Source of the DNA: an uncultured Bacteroidota bacterium
GTDB taxonomy: Bacteria; Bacteroidota; Bacteroidia; Chitinophagales; Chitinophagaceae
Direction of reading: 5' to 3'
DNA length: 64,000 nt
Assembly (NCBI GenBank): GCA_903906365.1
Contig: CAIVKC010000004.1
Span: 16,741 to 80,740 of the forward strand
The position numbers and the translations under genes are program-made. Positions 35,979 through 44,140 of this stretch are shown piece after piece (position 1 is the first letter of the stretch; the number at the start of each line of letters is the position of its first letter). Under the pieces are notes generated by a model. That model was not told where the DNA came from, did no database searches, and saw only the letters and a list, made by a program, of their open reading frames with translations.

Positions 35979-36887
35979 ATGTGGCGATCCGGTCTAGTAT
36001 GTTTATTGCTCGTCCAGCTGATGAACGGCTGTGGCAAAACCGGGGCGGTTCCCGGCCCGCCGGTCAATGCAGGGTCCGATTCAGCCCTGGTCATTGACCT
36101 AAAGCATACCCTTCCCACCCTGCTTAAAGAATCTTCGGGGCTTTGTTATACCGATGGACAGCTCTGGACTTTTGGGGACAGCGGCAATCCCAACGCCATT
36201 TATAAAATCGATTCGGCCACTGGAGCCATCCTGCAGACGGTGACCATCGCCAATTTCCCCAATGTGGACTGGGAGGACATCACGGCTGATTCCAGCTATA
36301 TCTATGTGGGGGATTTCGGAAACAATTATGGCAACCGGACCGATCTGAGGATTCTTCGTATCAAAAAATCCGATATCGTGTCAGGGGAAGCTTTTGTGAC
36401 CCTGCAGGCGGATGCCATTTCGTTTTCCTATGCGGACCAGACGGATTTTTCCGCCAATGAGAATACCAATTTTGACTGCGAAGCCCTGGCTGCCATCCAG
36501 GGAAGCCTGTATATTTTTACCAAGGACCAGGCAGACCTGCAAACCCGTTGCTACCGCCTGGCTGATACGCCCGGGGTATATTCCCTTTCCCCGGTGGCGC
36601 AGTTCAACTCCGGGGGAAAAATCACGGCTGCCGCCTATAACCCCGCCAGCGGGGAACTCGCCCTGCTTGGATATATGAATAAAAAGATAAGGTCATTTAT
36701 TTGGCTGATGCATGATTATCCCGGGGACCGTTTTTTCAGCGGGATGGTTCAACGCTTTAATATCGGATCCCAGCGGGATTGGCAGACCGAAGGCCTGGAT
36801 TATATATCCGGCAGCCGGCTGATGATGAGCTGCGAGACCAGCACCAGCCACCTGGCCTCCCTGTATGCGGTGCAAAAATCCTGGTAA
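35979..36887 (+). CDS. Beta-propeller lipoprotein of unknown function
   Basis: A lipoprotein of 302 residues starting at ATG 35979 (MWRSGLVCLLLVQLMNGC, Cys18). The frame is open further upstream, but those codons run through the hairpin at 35898-35947. The mature part has propeller-like strands: LKESSGLCYTDGQLWTFGDS, NAIYKIDSATGAILQTVTIA, NVDWEDITADSSYIYVGDFG, FDCEALAAIQGSLYIFTKDQ. The WEDI and DCEALA acidic motifs recall phytase-like/esterase-like propellers that bind metal, but this similarity is weak. It is the last gene of the receptor unit. Confidence 0.75.
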   Translation: MWRSGLVCLLLVQLMNGCGKTGAVPGPPVNAGSDSALVIDLKHTLPTLLKESSGLCYTDGQLWTFGDSGNPNAIYKIDSATGAILQTVTIANFPNVDWEDITADSSYIYVGDFGNNYGNRTDLRILRIKKSDIVSGEAFVTLQADAISFSYADQTDFSANENTNFDCEALAAIQGSLYIFTKDQADLQTRCYRLADTPGVYSLSPVAQFNSGGKITAAAYNPASGELALLGYMNKKIRSFIWLMHDYPGDRFFSGMVQRFNIGSQRDWQTEGLDYISGSRLMMSCETSTSHLASLYAVQKSW

Positions 36888-36937
36888 AAAAAATGCATCC
36901 CCGGTTTGCCTGCAAAGGCAATCTCCGGACATGCATT
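36885..36937. terminator. Bidirectional terminator hairpin
   Basis: AATGCAT (36892-36898) pairs with ATGCATT (36931-36937), with inner pairing CCGG/CCGG and TTGCC/GGCAA. On the minus strand the stem is followed by eight T, making a good terminator for the gene at 36994-37443. On the plus strand it ends the gene stopping at 36887 less efficiently. Confidence 0.75.
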
Positions 36938-36993
36938 GTTTGACGCTACAGTAATCTCTTTATTAAGTAGGATTGGCCTTCCGGCCAGGTCCC

Positions 36994-37443
36994 TTAGTGC
37001 CTGTCTTCGTAAGGGCGCTCTTCTCCCTGTTCATTCATAAATACAATCCTGTTTCTTCCGCCCAGGCGGATCATAACCCTGAAAAAACCGGTGTTATCGG
37101 GGGCTTCTATCCGTTCGAAACGGTAGTGTCCCCGGCGGTACTTATTTTGAAGATGTTCCATGATGGCCGGCGGTACGTCATGGTCATCATAGGGAATATG
37201 GGAATCCAGGTGCCTGCCATCCTGGTCATAATGGGCAATCATTTCCCCACGTCCACGGGGAGACTGGTCGTTGAAGCTGGCATGCCAGTGGCCATTGCTT
37301 TGGTTCCAGTGCGTTTGGCGGGCATCCGGGTAGTCATGCTGGAAGTTCTGTCTGACCTGGTCTGGTACATCATGGTGTCTTTCCTGGGCAAAGAGGAAAC
37401 CTCCGCTAATTAATAGGATCACAGCGATCATTGTCTTTTTCAT
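36994..37443 (-). CDS. Histidine-rich PepSY-like periplasmic protein
   Basis: A 149-residue exported protein (signal MKKTMIAVILLISGGFLFAQ). The mature part has PepSY-like/BLIP-like units: VPDQVRQNFQHDYPDARQTH with HWHASF and EMIAHYDQDGRHLDS, then VPPAIMEHLQNKYRRGHYRF with VMIRLGGRNRIVFMNEQG. His and Arg are unusually frequent (ERHHD, HWHAS, DDHD, PYEDRH), so metal binding is possible but unproven. It is monocistronic, ending in the terminator at 36885-36937. Confidence 0.8.
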   Translation of the reverse strand: MKKTMIAVILLISGGFLFAQERHHDVPDQVRQNFQHDYPDARQTHWNQSNGHWHASFNDQSPRGRGEMIAHYDQDGRHLDSHIPYDDHDVPPAIMEHLQNKYRRGHYRFERIEAPDNTGFFRVMIRLGGRNRIVFMNEQGEERPYEDRH

Positions 37444-37738
37444 GTGCTTAGAAATTATTTATGCTATTTATTATTCAAATAACCTGCCATTTTTTGCGGC
37501 CCTTCGGGGATAAGCCGAAAGCAAAGCCCCCTCCGTCAGCGATTCCCTTTCCAGGGGTTTATACTTTAAAAAAAACCGGGTTCGGGCAAAAAGCCCCGAT
37601 ATCCGGCATGGCCAAAACCCAATAAACAAATGCCGGATAGGATATGGGTTATTTCCGCGCTCCATTGATTACCCAGCACTTTTTAGGTCATTCAACGGTA
37701 TTGTTCAAAATGGCTAATTTTACCAAAACCGGAATATT

Positions 37739-38590
37739 ATGAAAGCATTTTTGGGTATGGGATTACTGGGTTCCAATTTTGTAAAGGCCATGATCAAAAA
37801 AGGGGATCAGGTGCAGGTATGGAACCGTACAGCCAGCAGGGCATTGTCCATGGAGGCCTTTGGGGCTAAGGCCTTTAACAGTGTCAGTGATGCCGTTCGG
37901 GGAGCCAGCCGGATACATCTTACACTAAAAGACGACGCTGCCGTGGATGAAGTGCTGGCAGCAGCCCTGCCTGGATTGGAAAAGGGAGCCGTCATCATCG
38001 ATCACACGACCACCTCGGCAGCAGGTGCCATCGAAAGAACAAAGACCTGGAAAGCCCGTGGATTTATCTATCTGCATGCCCCTGTTTTCATGGGGCCGCC
38101 CAATGCCCTGGAAAGCACGGGTATCATGCTGTTATCCGGGGATCAGTCGGTAATTAACCTGATGGAACCGGAACTATCCAAAATGACCGGAAAACTGTTC
38201 AATGCCGGCCCCGAGGAAGGCAAAGCAGCCGGGCTGAAACTGATTGGCAACCTGTTTTTGTTGTCGCTGACGGCAGGGATATCCGACACGCTGGCCCTGG
38301 CCAAAGCACAGGGCATTGCCACCCCAGAAGTCATGGCCCTGTTTGATTCCTTTAATCCGGGAGCGATGATGCCTGCCCGTATGAAAAGAATATGCACAGG
38401 CAAATTTGATGAGCCTTCCTGGGAACTGGTCATGGCCCGAAAGGATGCCGGCCTGATGATGGATGCCGCCGCCCGGGCATCGGTCCCGCTCATGGTGATC
38501 CCCACCATTGCAGCAGCGATGGACAGCTGGATTCAGAAAGGCCATGGGCATGACGACTGGAGCATAATTGCCAAGAACAGCCTTTCCTGA
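37739..38590 (+). CDS. NAD(P)-dependent beta-hydroxyacid dehydrogenase family protein
   Basis: A 283-residue enzyme of the 3-hydroxyisobutyrate/6-phosphogluconate dehydrogenase superfamily. The Rossmann motif is FLGMGLLGSNF (4-14), followed by VWNRTASRA (NADP-type Arg after the second strand). The substrate loop is DHTTTSAAG (89-97), and the catalytic Lys167 is in GLKLIGN. The C-terminal helical domain (VMALFDSFNPGAMMPARM, SWELVMARKDAGLMMDAA) is complete. Members include HIBADH, GlxR, succinic semialdehyde reductases and imine reductases; the exact substrate is not evident. It is a single gene. Confidence 0.93.
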   Translation: MKAFLGMGLLGSNFVKAMIKKGDQVQVWNRTASRALSMEAFGAKAFNSVSDAVRGASRIHLTLKDDAAVDEVLAAALPGLEKGAVIIDHTTTSAAGAIERTKTWKARGFIYLHAPVFMGPPNALESTGIMLLSGDQSVINLMEPELSKMTGKLFNAGPEEGKAAGLKLIGNLFLLSLTAGISDTLALAKAQGIATPEVMALFDSFNPGAMMPARMKRICTGKFDEPSWELVMARKDAGLMMDAAARASVPLMVIPTIAAAMDSWIQKGHGHDDWSIIAKNSLS

Positions 38591-38592
38591 TC

Positions 38593-38616
38593 CCAGGACC
38601 ACCTGGTCTTCTTTTC
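38593..38616 (+). terminator. Weak terminator after dehydrogenase gene
   Basis: CCAGG-ACCA-CCTGG (38593-38606) followed by TCTTCTTTT, starting 3 bp after the stop at 38590. The stem is only 5 bp, so efficiency is doubtful. Confidence 0.35.
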
Positions 38617-38820
38617 GGGCCTCCCTCTAAAAAATAGGTTCATGAGAGTTATCCTATCCGCATGCTGATGTGGCTGGGTGGAATCAAATTAGCCCGGTTG
38701 TCACCGGTATGTTGTGATACATCCGGCCACCTGATGGTTTTTATCGGTGCGGATGAGAGCGGGACCGGTACGCCGGTATTTCGGCCCCCGCTCAGGGGAG
38801 ACCTGAAACTACCGGTTAAA

Positions 38821-39138
38821 ATGACGAAGGCCTACCATCAGCTCCTGGCTCAAATGGATTCCGCAGTTATCAGTGGTCTGGACTGAACGAAACAATGGGC
38901 CATGGTACTGGCCAGCATTACTTTGGACAGGGATTCGGAGGTGCTTTCAGAAATCAGGCAAAAGGCCTTTGCCGCCATCGTGGAGATGGCGCGGTGGAAG
39001 AGCAGGTCGCATGCCTACGCTGCTTTTGTCATCCTGGGCCGCCTATCGGGGGCGGATGAAAGGACCCTGATTGAAGAAAATTTTTCCCAAAACTGGCCTG
39101 CGGAAATAGAGCGGATGCCTAAAATGGGCAGCCTGTAG
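38821..39138 (+). pseudogene. Interrupted HEAT-like helical protein gene (in-frame TGA)
   Basis: From ATG 38821 the frame reads MTKAYHQLLAQMDSAVISGL followed by Asp, then TGA at 38884-38886, then continues in the same frame (TKQWAMVLASITLDRDSEVL, FAAIVEMARWKSRSHAYAAF, RLSGADERTLIEENFSQNW) to 39138. The whole reads like a small alpha-helical repeat protein, and TGA could derive from TGG by one change. The second half could instead be translated alone from ATG 38902. No family is named; the frame is open upstream to 38662 without recognisable content. Confidence 0.45.
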
Positions 39139-39265
39139 CAAAGACCCCCTGGCTGACACACTCCTTACAGCCAACCATCCTGCAAGCGGGGATATCTGTG
39201 CGGATATTTATTTATTTCGGTATACCTTACAAACAGATAAGCCATTAAACCAAGCCTGTTTTTTC

Positions 39266-39646
39266 ATGTCCCGACTACATAAAATCATCCATTATGGCCT
39301 GGCTGCGCTCTGGCTGGTTAACGGCCTGTATTGCAAGTTGCTGAACCTGGTTCCCAGGCACCGGCAGATTGTGGCCGCCATCCTGGGACCTGCCCATGCA
39401 GCCCTCCTGACCACTCTGATTGGCGTTTGTGAAATCACCATGGCCTGCTGGATACTCAGTGGCTATAAATCCCGGTTCTGCGCCATATCGCAGATCACGT
39501 TAGTGGCTGTGATGAACTCCATTGAATTTTTTGCCGCCCCCGGGCTCCTGCTCTGGGGAAGGTTCAATGCCCTGTTTGCTGGCGTACTGATTGGAGTGAT
39601 TTATTACGATGAATTTTTCCTGCATAAAACACAAATGGCTGCCTGA
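39266..39646 (+). CDS. DoxX-like membrane protein
   Basis: A 126-residue protein with four hydrophobic segments. The pattern IHYGLAALWLVNGLYCKLLN, LVPRHRQIVAAILGP, LTTLIGVCEITMACWILSGY, and VMNSIEFFAAPGLLLWG matches the DoxX-like (DoxX_3) family. The family lies in the inner membrane and has no settled biochemical role. The gene ends one base before the start of the DUF2071 gene, so it heads a tightly packed four-gene operon. Confidence 0.88.
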   Translation: MSRLHKIIHYGLAALWLVNGLYCKLLNLVPRHRQIVAAILGPAHAALLTTLIGVCEITMACWILSGYKSRFCAISQITLVAVMNSIEFFAAPGLLLWGRFNALFAGVLIGVIYYDEFFLHKTQMAA

Positions 39647-39647
39647 T

Positions 39648-40388
39648 ATGTTCTCCCGTTTAAAAAACCACCCCTTTGCCGTTGAAGCATTCTTCGAAAG
39701 GTCCCTGGTCCTTACCTTCGCGGTGCCCAGGGAACAGGTGCTGGCTTTTCTTCCGCCCTGTTTGCAACCGGACTGCTTTGAAGACCGTTGGGCATTTATT
39801 GCTATGGCCATGGTCCAAACCCGGGGTTTGCGCCCAAAGGGATTTCCCAGGTTTATGGGTCAGGACTTTTTTTTAACGGGTTACCGGGTCTTTGTGACCT
39901 ACCGGAACCAGGCAGGAAAAAGACTCAGGGGGCTTTATATCCTGCGGTCGGAAACCGACCGCAGGAGCATGCAGTTCCTGGGCAATATGTTTACCCATTA
40001 TAATTATACCACCACAGATATTGTGCAAAGGACAGCAGGCACCCAGCTGGAAATACAATCTGTCCACTCGGATTTTAAGCTGGTGGTTGACCTGGGTCCC
40101 CAAGAAGCGGCCCTTCCTGTCCGGTCACCCTTCGAGCGTTGGGACCAGGCCCGGCGTTTTGCAGGCCCCCTGCCATTTACTTTTTCCTACCTGGCGAAAA
40201 GCAGGGAAGTACTAATGGTAGAGGGTGTCCGGCAGCATTGGAAACCCAGAGGGGTAAACGTCATCGACTACCATATTGCCTATATTGACCGCCTGGGCCT
40301 GGAGGGGGCCGTGCTGGCCAATGCCTTTATGATCGAGCAAGTTCCCTACTACTGGAAAAAAGGAAAAGCCGAGTTATGGAAAGGATGA
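39648..40388 (+). CDS. DUF2071 family protein
   Basis: A protein of 246 residues starting MFSRLKNHPFAVEAFFERSL at ATG 39648, one base after the previous stop. The upstream in-frame start at 39609 would overlap the DoxX-like gene by 38 bases and adds no family sequence. DUF2071 features are LTFAVPREQVLAFLPPCLQP, WAFIAMAMVQTRGLRP, FFLTGYRVFVTYRNQAG, RGLYILRSETD, LPFTFSYLAKSREVLMVEGV. The fold is acetoacetate-decarboxylase-like, but no enzyme activity is established. It overlaps the next gene by 13 bases. Confidence 0.9.
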   Translation: MFSRLKNHPFAVEAFFERSLVLTFAVPREQVLAFLPPCLQPDCFEDRWAFIAMAMVQTRGLRPKGFPRFMGQDFFLTGYRVFVTYRNQAGKRLRGLYILRSETDRRSMQFLGNMFTHYNYTTTDIVQRTAGTQLEIQSVHSDFKLVVDLGPQEAALPVRSPFERWDQARRFAGPLPFTFSYLAKSREVLMVEGVRQHWKPRGVNVIDYHIAYIDRLGLEGAVLANAFMIEQVPYYWKKGKAELWKG

Positions 40389-41140
40389 GAAAACCATTTC
40401 AGGGGGTTGGCAATATCATCAGGTTCAACTGGCATTTTTACCTGCTTTCCCTGCTGCTGGTGACCGGGTACCTGTTATTCAAATCCCTGTTGCCGCCAGC
40501 TGTGGCTAAACCGGCGGGATGGATGTGCTGGGTGGCAATCGCGATGATCCTATTGTCTTTGCTGACCTCCTGGTATGTATATGATTTTTCCGGACTCTAC
40601 CAGCTGCAATGGCTGGTTATTCCCGAAGGGGAGGCCCATAAAACCATTTTGAACATACATGCGGGATTTGATGAAACCAGTGGGCTGATCAGGGCGCGTT
40701 TCCCGGACCATGCACTCTTTGTATTTGATTTTTACGACCCGAAAAAACATACGGAATTATCGGTTCGAAGGGCCCGCAAAGCCTATGGACCCTACCCGGG
40801 GACCCTGCCGGTCAGTACGTCCCGGCTGCCGCTGCCCGACCGGTCGATGGGTACTGTGCTGGTTATACTGTCCGCCCATGAAATCAGGGACAGGGCAGAG
40901 CGGACCGCGTTTTTCGTGGAACTGAGCCGCGTGCTGAAACCAGGGGGGCAAATCATCGTGGTAGAGCATCTGCGCAATCCGGCCAATTTCCTGGCCTATA
41001 ATATCGGGTTCTTCCATTTTTATTCCCGGCATTCCTGGGCGGGCATTTTTGAACTGGCCGGACTGAAGCTCACCCGGGAAGGCAGCATAACCCCATTGAT
41101 CCGCATTTTTACACTCAGCAACTATGGAATGGCATCTTAA
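40376..41140 (+). CDS. Membrane-anchored class I SAM methyltransferase-like protein
   Basis: A 254-residue protein with two N-terminal transmembrane segments (about 20-38 and 48-67), then a cytosolic methyltransferase-like domain. LPLPDRSMGTVLVILSAHEI, FFVELSRVLKPGGQIIVVEH and the C-terminal AGIFELAGLKLTREG are typical of class I enzymes. Motif I, normally a Gly-rich loop, reads ILNIHAGFDETSG and is degenerate, so cofactor binding is uncertain. Its start overlaps the DUF2071 gene by 13 bases and its end overlaps the next gene by 17. Confidence 0.8.
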   Translation: MERMRKPFQGVGNIIRFNWHFYLLSLLLVTGYLLFKSLLPPAVAKPAGWMCWVAIAMILLSLLTSWYVYDFSGLYQLQWLVIPEGEAHKTILNIHAGFDETSGLIRARFPDHALFVFDFYDPKKHTELSVRRARKAYGPYPGTLPVSTSRLPLPDRSMGTVLVILSAHEIRDRAERTAFFVELSRVLKPGGQIIVVEHLRNPANFLAYNIGFFHFYSRHSWAGIFELAGLKLTREGSITPLIRIFTLSNYGMAS

Positions 41141-41519
41141 ATTGGTTGGCAGCCTGCTGGTTGCCCTGGCCTTCATGCACTTTTTTTTCCCGCGTTATTT
41201 TAACTGGGAAAAGGACCTGGCCCCCTTAAGCCTGATTAACCGGCAGATGATGTATGTGCACACCTTTTTTATTGCACTCATGGTATTGCTGATGGGAGTC
41301 CTCGCCCTCAGTTCCCCGCTGGAACTCTCAACGACCCCCCTGGGTAAAAAACTCTGCTTTGGCATGGGCGTATTCTGGACAAGCCGGCTGGTGATCCAGT
41401 TCCTGTGGTACTCCCCCAGATTGTGGAAAGGAAAAGGCTTTGAGACAGCCATGCATATCCTGTTTTCCCTGTTATGGGCCTATTTCAGTGCCGTGTTCAT
41501 GGGTGTTTACCTGCATTAA
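41124..41519 (+). CDS. Small four-helix membrane protein of unknown function
   Basis: A 131-residue protein with four hydrophobic segments (about 6-20, 45-63, 78-94, 107-127). The first loop has FFFPRYFNWEKDLAPLSLIN and a conserved-looking RQMMYVHTFFIAL. I do not recognise a named family. Overlap with the methyltransferase gene and co-direction with the DoxX-like and DUF2071 genes suggest that it works in the same membrane process. Confidence 0.8.
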   Translation: MEWHLKLVGSLLVALAFMHFFFPRYFNWEKDLAPLSLINRQMMYVHTFFIALMVLLMGVLALSSPLELSTTPLGKKLCFGMGVFWTSRLVIQFLWYSPRLWKGKGFETAMHILFSLLWAYFSAVFMGVYLH

Positions 41520-41644
41520 GTTAAATTAATATCCTCCAGGCGAATGCCTTGTGTGCCAAAAGCTGACAGCGGCAAAGCAATTTTATTGGCATAGGACTTC
41601 CGCTTGCGCGGCGGGCAATTTCCCCTCCCCTCAAAAAAAGCGGG

Positions 41645-42235
41645 TTATTTCCAGATCCTGAAATTCAGTCTCAGTTTTTTATTGATCAACAGGAATTTCC
41701 AGTCTACAAAAAAGACCATGCACAGCAGCAGCAGGGCAACCAGCATGCCCGACAGGCTTTGCCAGGACAGGTAATCTCTCAGTAAATTTTCGGAATTGGT
41801 CACCGCATAACTTCCCATGGAAATCATGGCGAGATCCGAGATGAATTTGCCAAAGAAAAAGGGCGGCAGGACTTTTAGGGGTTTGATATGGGCGATGCCC
41901 GTGGCCGAAAAAAGCGGGGTAGAGGAAATGGGCATGAGGGTATAGAGGAAAACAAAGAGGAGAAAACCCCATTTTTCCTGCTGCAGTTTTTCACCCAGAA
42001 ACTGCATTTCTTCGTTTTTCCTGGGCTTGAAAAAGCGTTCTGCAAATTTTGCAAAATAGTAGCTGAATATATACCTGCCGATGGTGGAACCGGCCACCCC
42101 GCAAAACAACACCGGCCAGATATTCAATTGGTATTTGATCTGGAAAAATACCATGATCGTCCAGGCTGGCGGCCCAAGGAACGGAATGATATCAGCCAGG
42201 ATGGTTCCCAGAAATATAATGATATATAGCAACAT
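41645..42235 (-). CDS. VTT/DedA-like membrane protein
   Basis: A 196-residue polytopic protein. FLGPPAWTIMVFFQIKYQLN, GVAGSTIGRYIFSYYFAKFA with ERFFKPRK, then LYTLMPISSTPLFSATGIAH with PPFFFGKFISD, follow the layout of the SNARE-associated/VTT (DedA-like) domain with its re-entrant loops. DedA-type proteins are lipid scramblases or transporters; undecaprenyl-phosphate flipping is known for DedA/UptA members. It is convergent with the four-gene operon and stands alone. Confidence 0.75.
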   Translation of the reverse strand: MLLYIIIFLGTILADIIPFLGPPAWTIMVFFQIKYQLNIWPVLFCGVAGSTIGRYIFSYYFAKFAERFFKPRKNEEMQFLGEKLQQEKWGFLLFVFLYTLMPISSTPLFSATGIAHIKPLKVLPPFFFGKFISDLAMISMGSYAVTNSENLLRDYLSWQSLSGMLVALLLLCMVFFVDWKFLLINKKLRLNFRIWK

Positions 42236-42634
42236 AGAATTTTCCCGACCAAACCATTTTTTTTGAAATGATTTGCCTTGTAATCTAGGAACTTTCCCCA
42301 GTACGTAAATAAAATATTTTCATAATATTCTCATGCAAATATTCGGCGCCAGCAAATGGGTTGGATCTGCTAGCGCCCGGCTCCCGGCGGGCTGTCATCC
42401 GCTCATTGCAGCGGGCTGCACTGCACGGGCCTGGAGCCGCATAATCCGGGCAGCCTGCCTTTTCCTTCACCGGCAACAAACACCCCTGTTCAGCACAGTC
42501 GGGCACACCGGTGCCCAATATCATAATCAGGTTCGGAGCACATAGGGGTCATCGGTTATGGTGATGCCCGTCAGAGGCATCGACGTGGTCCCGACTTAGT
42601 TTTAATTGGATTATTTAACGATCAATTTATTTTT
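42236..42634. other. Intergenic region with a GC-rich structured block
   Basis: No gene is supported; open frames on both strands follow from high GC. The central part (42376-42439) has stems and a direct repeat, listed separately. The last 40 bases before the gene at 42635 are AT-rich and promoter-like. Confidence 0.45.
42378..42439. repeat. GC-rich structured intergenic element
   Basis: CGGCTCC (42378-42384) pairs with GGAGCCG (42433-42439) and encloses a small hairpin CCGCT (42399-42403) / AGCGG (42410-42414). GCGGGCTG is directly repeated at 42387-42394 and 42411-42418. The local GC content is far above the flanks. It may be a dispersed intergenic repeat or a structured RNA. Confidence 0.5.
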
Positions 42635-43297
42635 ATGAAAAAGATCATTTTATTATCAACCCTATGGCTGGCCGCATGCATCCTGGTGCAGGCTCAGCCA
42701 TCCCATGGCCAAAAGGAAAGGCTGTTTTTTGCATCCATTTCCGGCGGACCAGCATTTCCCATTTCCGATTTTGCTTCCAATGACCTGGCAGGTAATTCAC
42801 AGGCGGGATTTGCCAAGACCGGCTTCAGCTTGAACCTGCAGGCAGGTTACCAGTTCGACCAGAACCTGGGCGTGACCGCCCAATTTATGTATTCCATGCA
42901 CGGACTGCAACTCGGTGACTATGCCGCCCTGGGCATTCAGGCTGACCACTGGCAATACTATGGCCTGGCTGTCGGACCCAGGCTGGTAATGCCCATTTCC
43001 GATAAATTTAAGCTGGACCTCAAAGCCCTGGGAGGGATTGCCCGTGTGAATTCCCCACAGGTGAGCTATTTGGCCACCCCTATTTTAGAGCAGCAATGGG
43101 TCAACTCATTTATCATGAATGTTGGGATGGACCTTCGTTACCTCCTCAATGACAGGCTTTATCTGGTGGCGGGGGCTGATTTCTATAATATAAAACCCAA
43201 TTTTCACCTGGTCAATGCAGAAGGCACGGCTACGGCAACGGCTACCCAAAAGATCAATGATATGCCCGTCAGCATAGGTATTGGCATTGCATTTTAA
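42635..43297 (+). CDS. Outer-membrane beta-barrel protein
   Basis: A 220-residue exported protein (signal peptide ending near ILVQAQ). The mature part has alternating amphipathic strands: LFFASISGGPAFPISDFASN, GFSLNLQAGYQFDQNLGVTA, QFMYSMHGLQLGDY, YYGLAVGPRLVMPISDKFKL, VGMDLRYLLNDRLYLVAGAD, ending SIGIGIAF with a terminal Phe. This is the OmpA/OmpW-like beta-barrel (PF13568-type) layout common in Bacteroidota. Its role is unknown, perhaps structural or small-molecule passage. The next gene, 57 bp downstream, may be cotranscribed. Confidence 0.85.
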   Translation: MKKIILLSTLWLAACILVQAQPSHGQKERLFFASISGGPAFPISDFASNDLAGNSQAGFAKTGFSLNLQAGYQFDQNLGVTAQFMYSMHGLQLGDYAALGIQADHWQYYGLAVGPRLVMPISDKFKLDLKALGGIARVNSPQVSYLATPILEQQWVNSFIMNVGMDLRYLLNDRLYLVAGADFYNIKPNFHLVNAEGTATATATQKINDMPVSIGIGIAF

Positions 43298-43354
43298 TCA
43301 CCCCTATAATGAAAGGTGTGGGGGGAATTGATTACATTCACCCTTTAACTTTTC

Positions 43355-44104
43355 ATGCGTCTGACTAAACATACCACCCCCAGGGTCTGCTCATTACACA
43401 TGCTGGTTATGGTGTTTCTTTCCGCTTATGCCGCAGGATGCGCAGGGGGTCAGCATGCATCCGGAGGGGCAAATCCGGGTAGGCAGGACCCGAGAACCTT
43501 AAAACGTACCGCCGTTGTGTTTATTGATTTAAGGGAAGAGGTTGTATCGGGACTGCGGAAGCCCAACTTCTGTGGCCATATCGGTTCCTTTGAAGCGCAA
43601 CCGGGCAATGATCAGCAGGAAGAAAAGGGGTCATTGCCCGGCATGTCCGGCCCTGCCCCGGGGATGAGCTTTATGCCATTGCAGACGGATGATGGAAGGT
43701 CCCTGGCCGAGCAATTTGCATTCCTTGTCAGCAATTCTTATAAAAAACAGGGGTATCCTTTTGAGGTATTATCAGCAAAAAGTAATGTCACCCGGGATGC
43801 CGTATTGCGGTTCTTTAAAACAGATGGCAGCCGGGACCGGCTGCTTTTATTTACCATTCGCGAGTGGGAATCCAATGCCTGGCCTGTTTCCTCCTTCAGT
43901 CAATACGGGATCATTTGCGATCTGGGGCTGGAAATATTTGATAAAAACGGGGAATTGCTGGCCAGCGAATTAACCTCAGCCAGCCTGACCAGGACCAAGG
44001 GAGAGGCACTTGACCTGCAAAACCTGGCCATCCTGAGCGACGAGGTATTCCGGGAACAGGTCGGAAGACTTTTTAGCAGGGAGGCCGTAAAGAAAAGCCT
44101 TTGA
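43355..44104 (+). CDS. Hypothetical lipoprotein
   Basis: A 249-residue lipoprotein (FLSAYAAGCAGGQ, Cys29). A Gly/Gln-rich linker is followed by a mixed alpha/beta domain: RTAVVFIDLREEVVSGLRKP, DDGRSLAEQFAFLVSNSYKK, VLRFFKTDGSRDRLLLFTIR, ICDLGLEIFDKNGELLASEL. The plan (short lipoprotein, stress-like alpha/beta domain) resembles GNA1162/YajG-like outer-membrane lipoproteins, but I cannot name the family. It lies downstream of the beta-barrel gene. Confidence 0.75.
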   Translation: MRLTKHTTPRVCSLHMLVMVFLSAYAAGCAGGQHASGGANPGRQDPRTLKRTAVVFIDLREEVVSGLRKPNFCGHIGSFEAQPGNDQQEEKGSLPGMSGPAPGMSFMPLQTDDGRSLAEQFAFLVSNSYKKQGYPFEVLSAKSNVTRDAVLRFFKTDGSRDRLLLFTIREWESNAWPVSSFSQYGIICDLGLEIFDKNGELLASELTSASLTRTKGEALDLQNLAILSDEVFREQVGRLFSREAVKKSL

Positions 44105-44140
44105 CCATACAGATCTGCCTGCTGAGAGTGACCGCCACAC

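Noticed and set aside
42285..42545. Overlapping open frames on both strands in the GC-rich block
   Set aside because: Arg/Ala/Cys-rich products without family features; better explained by the structured GC-rich element.
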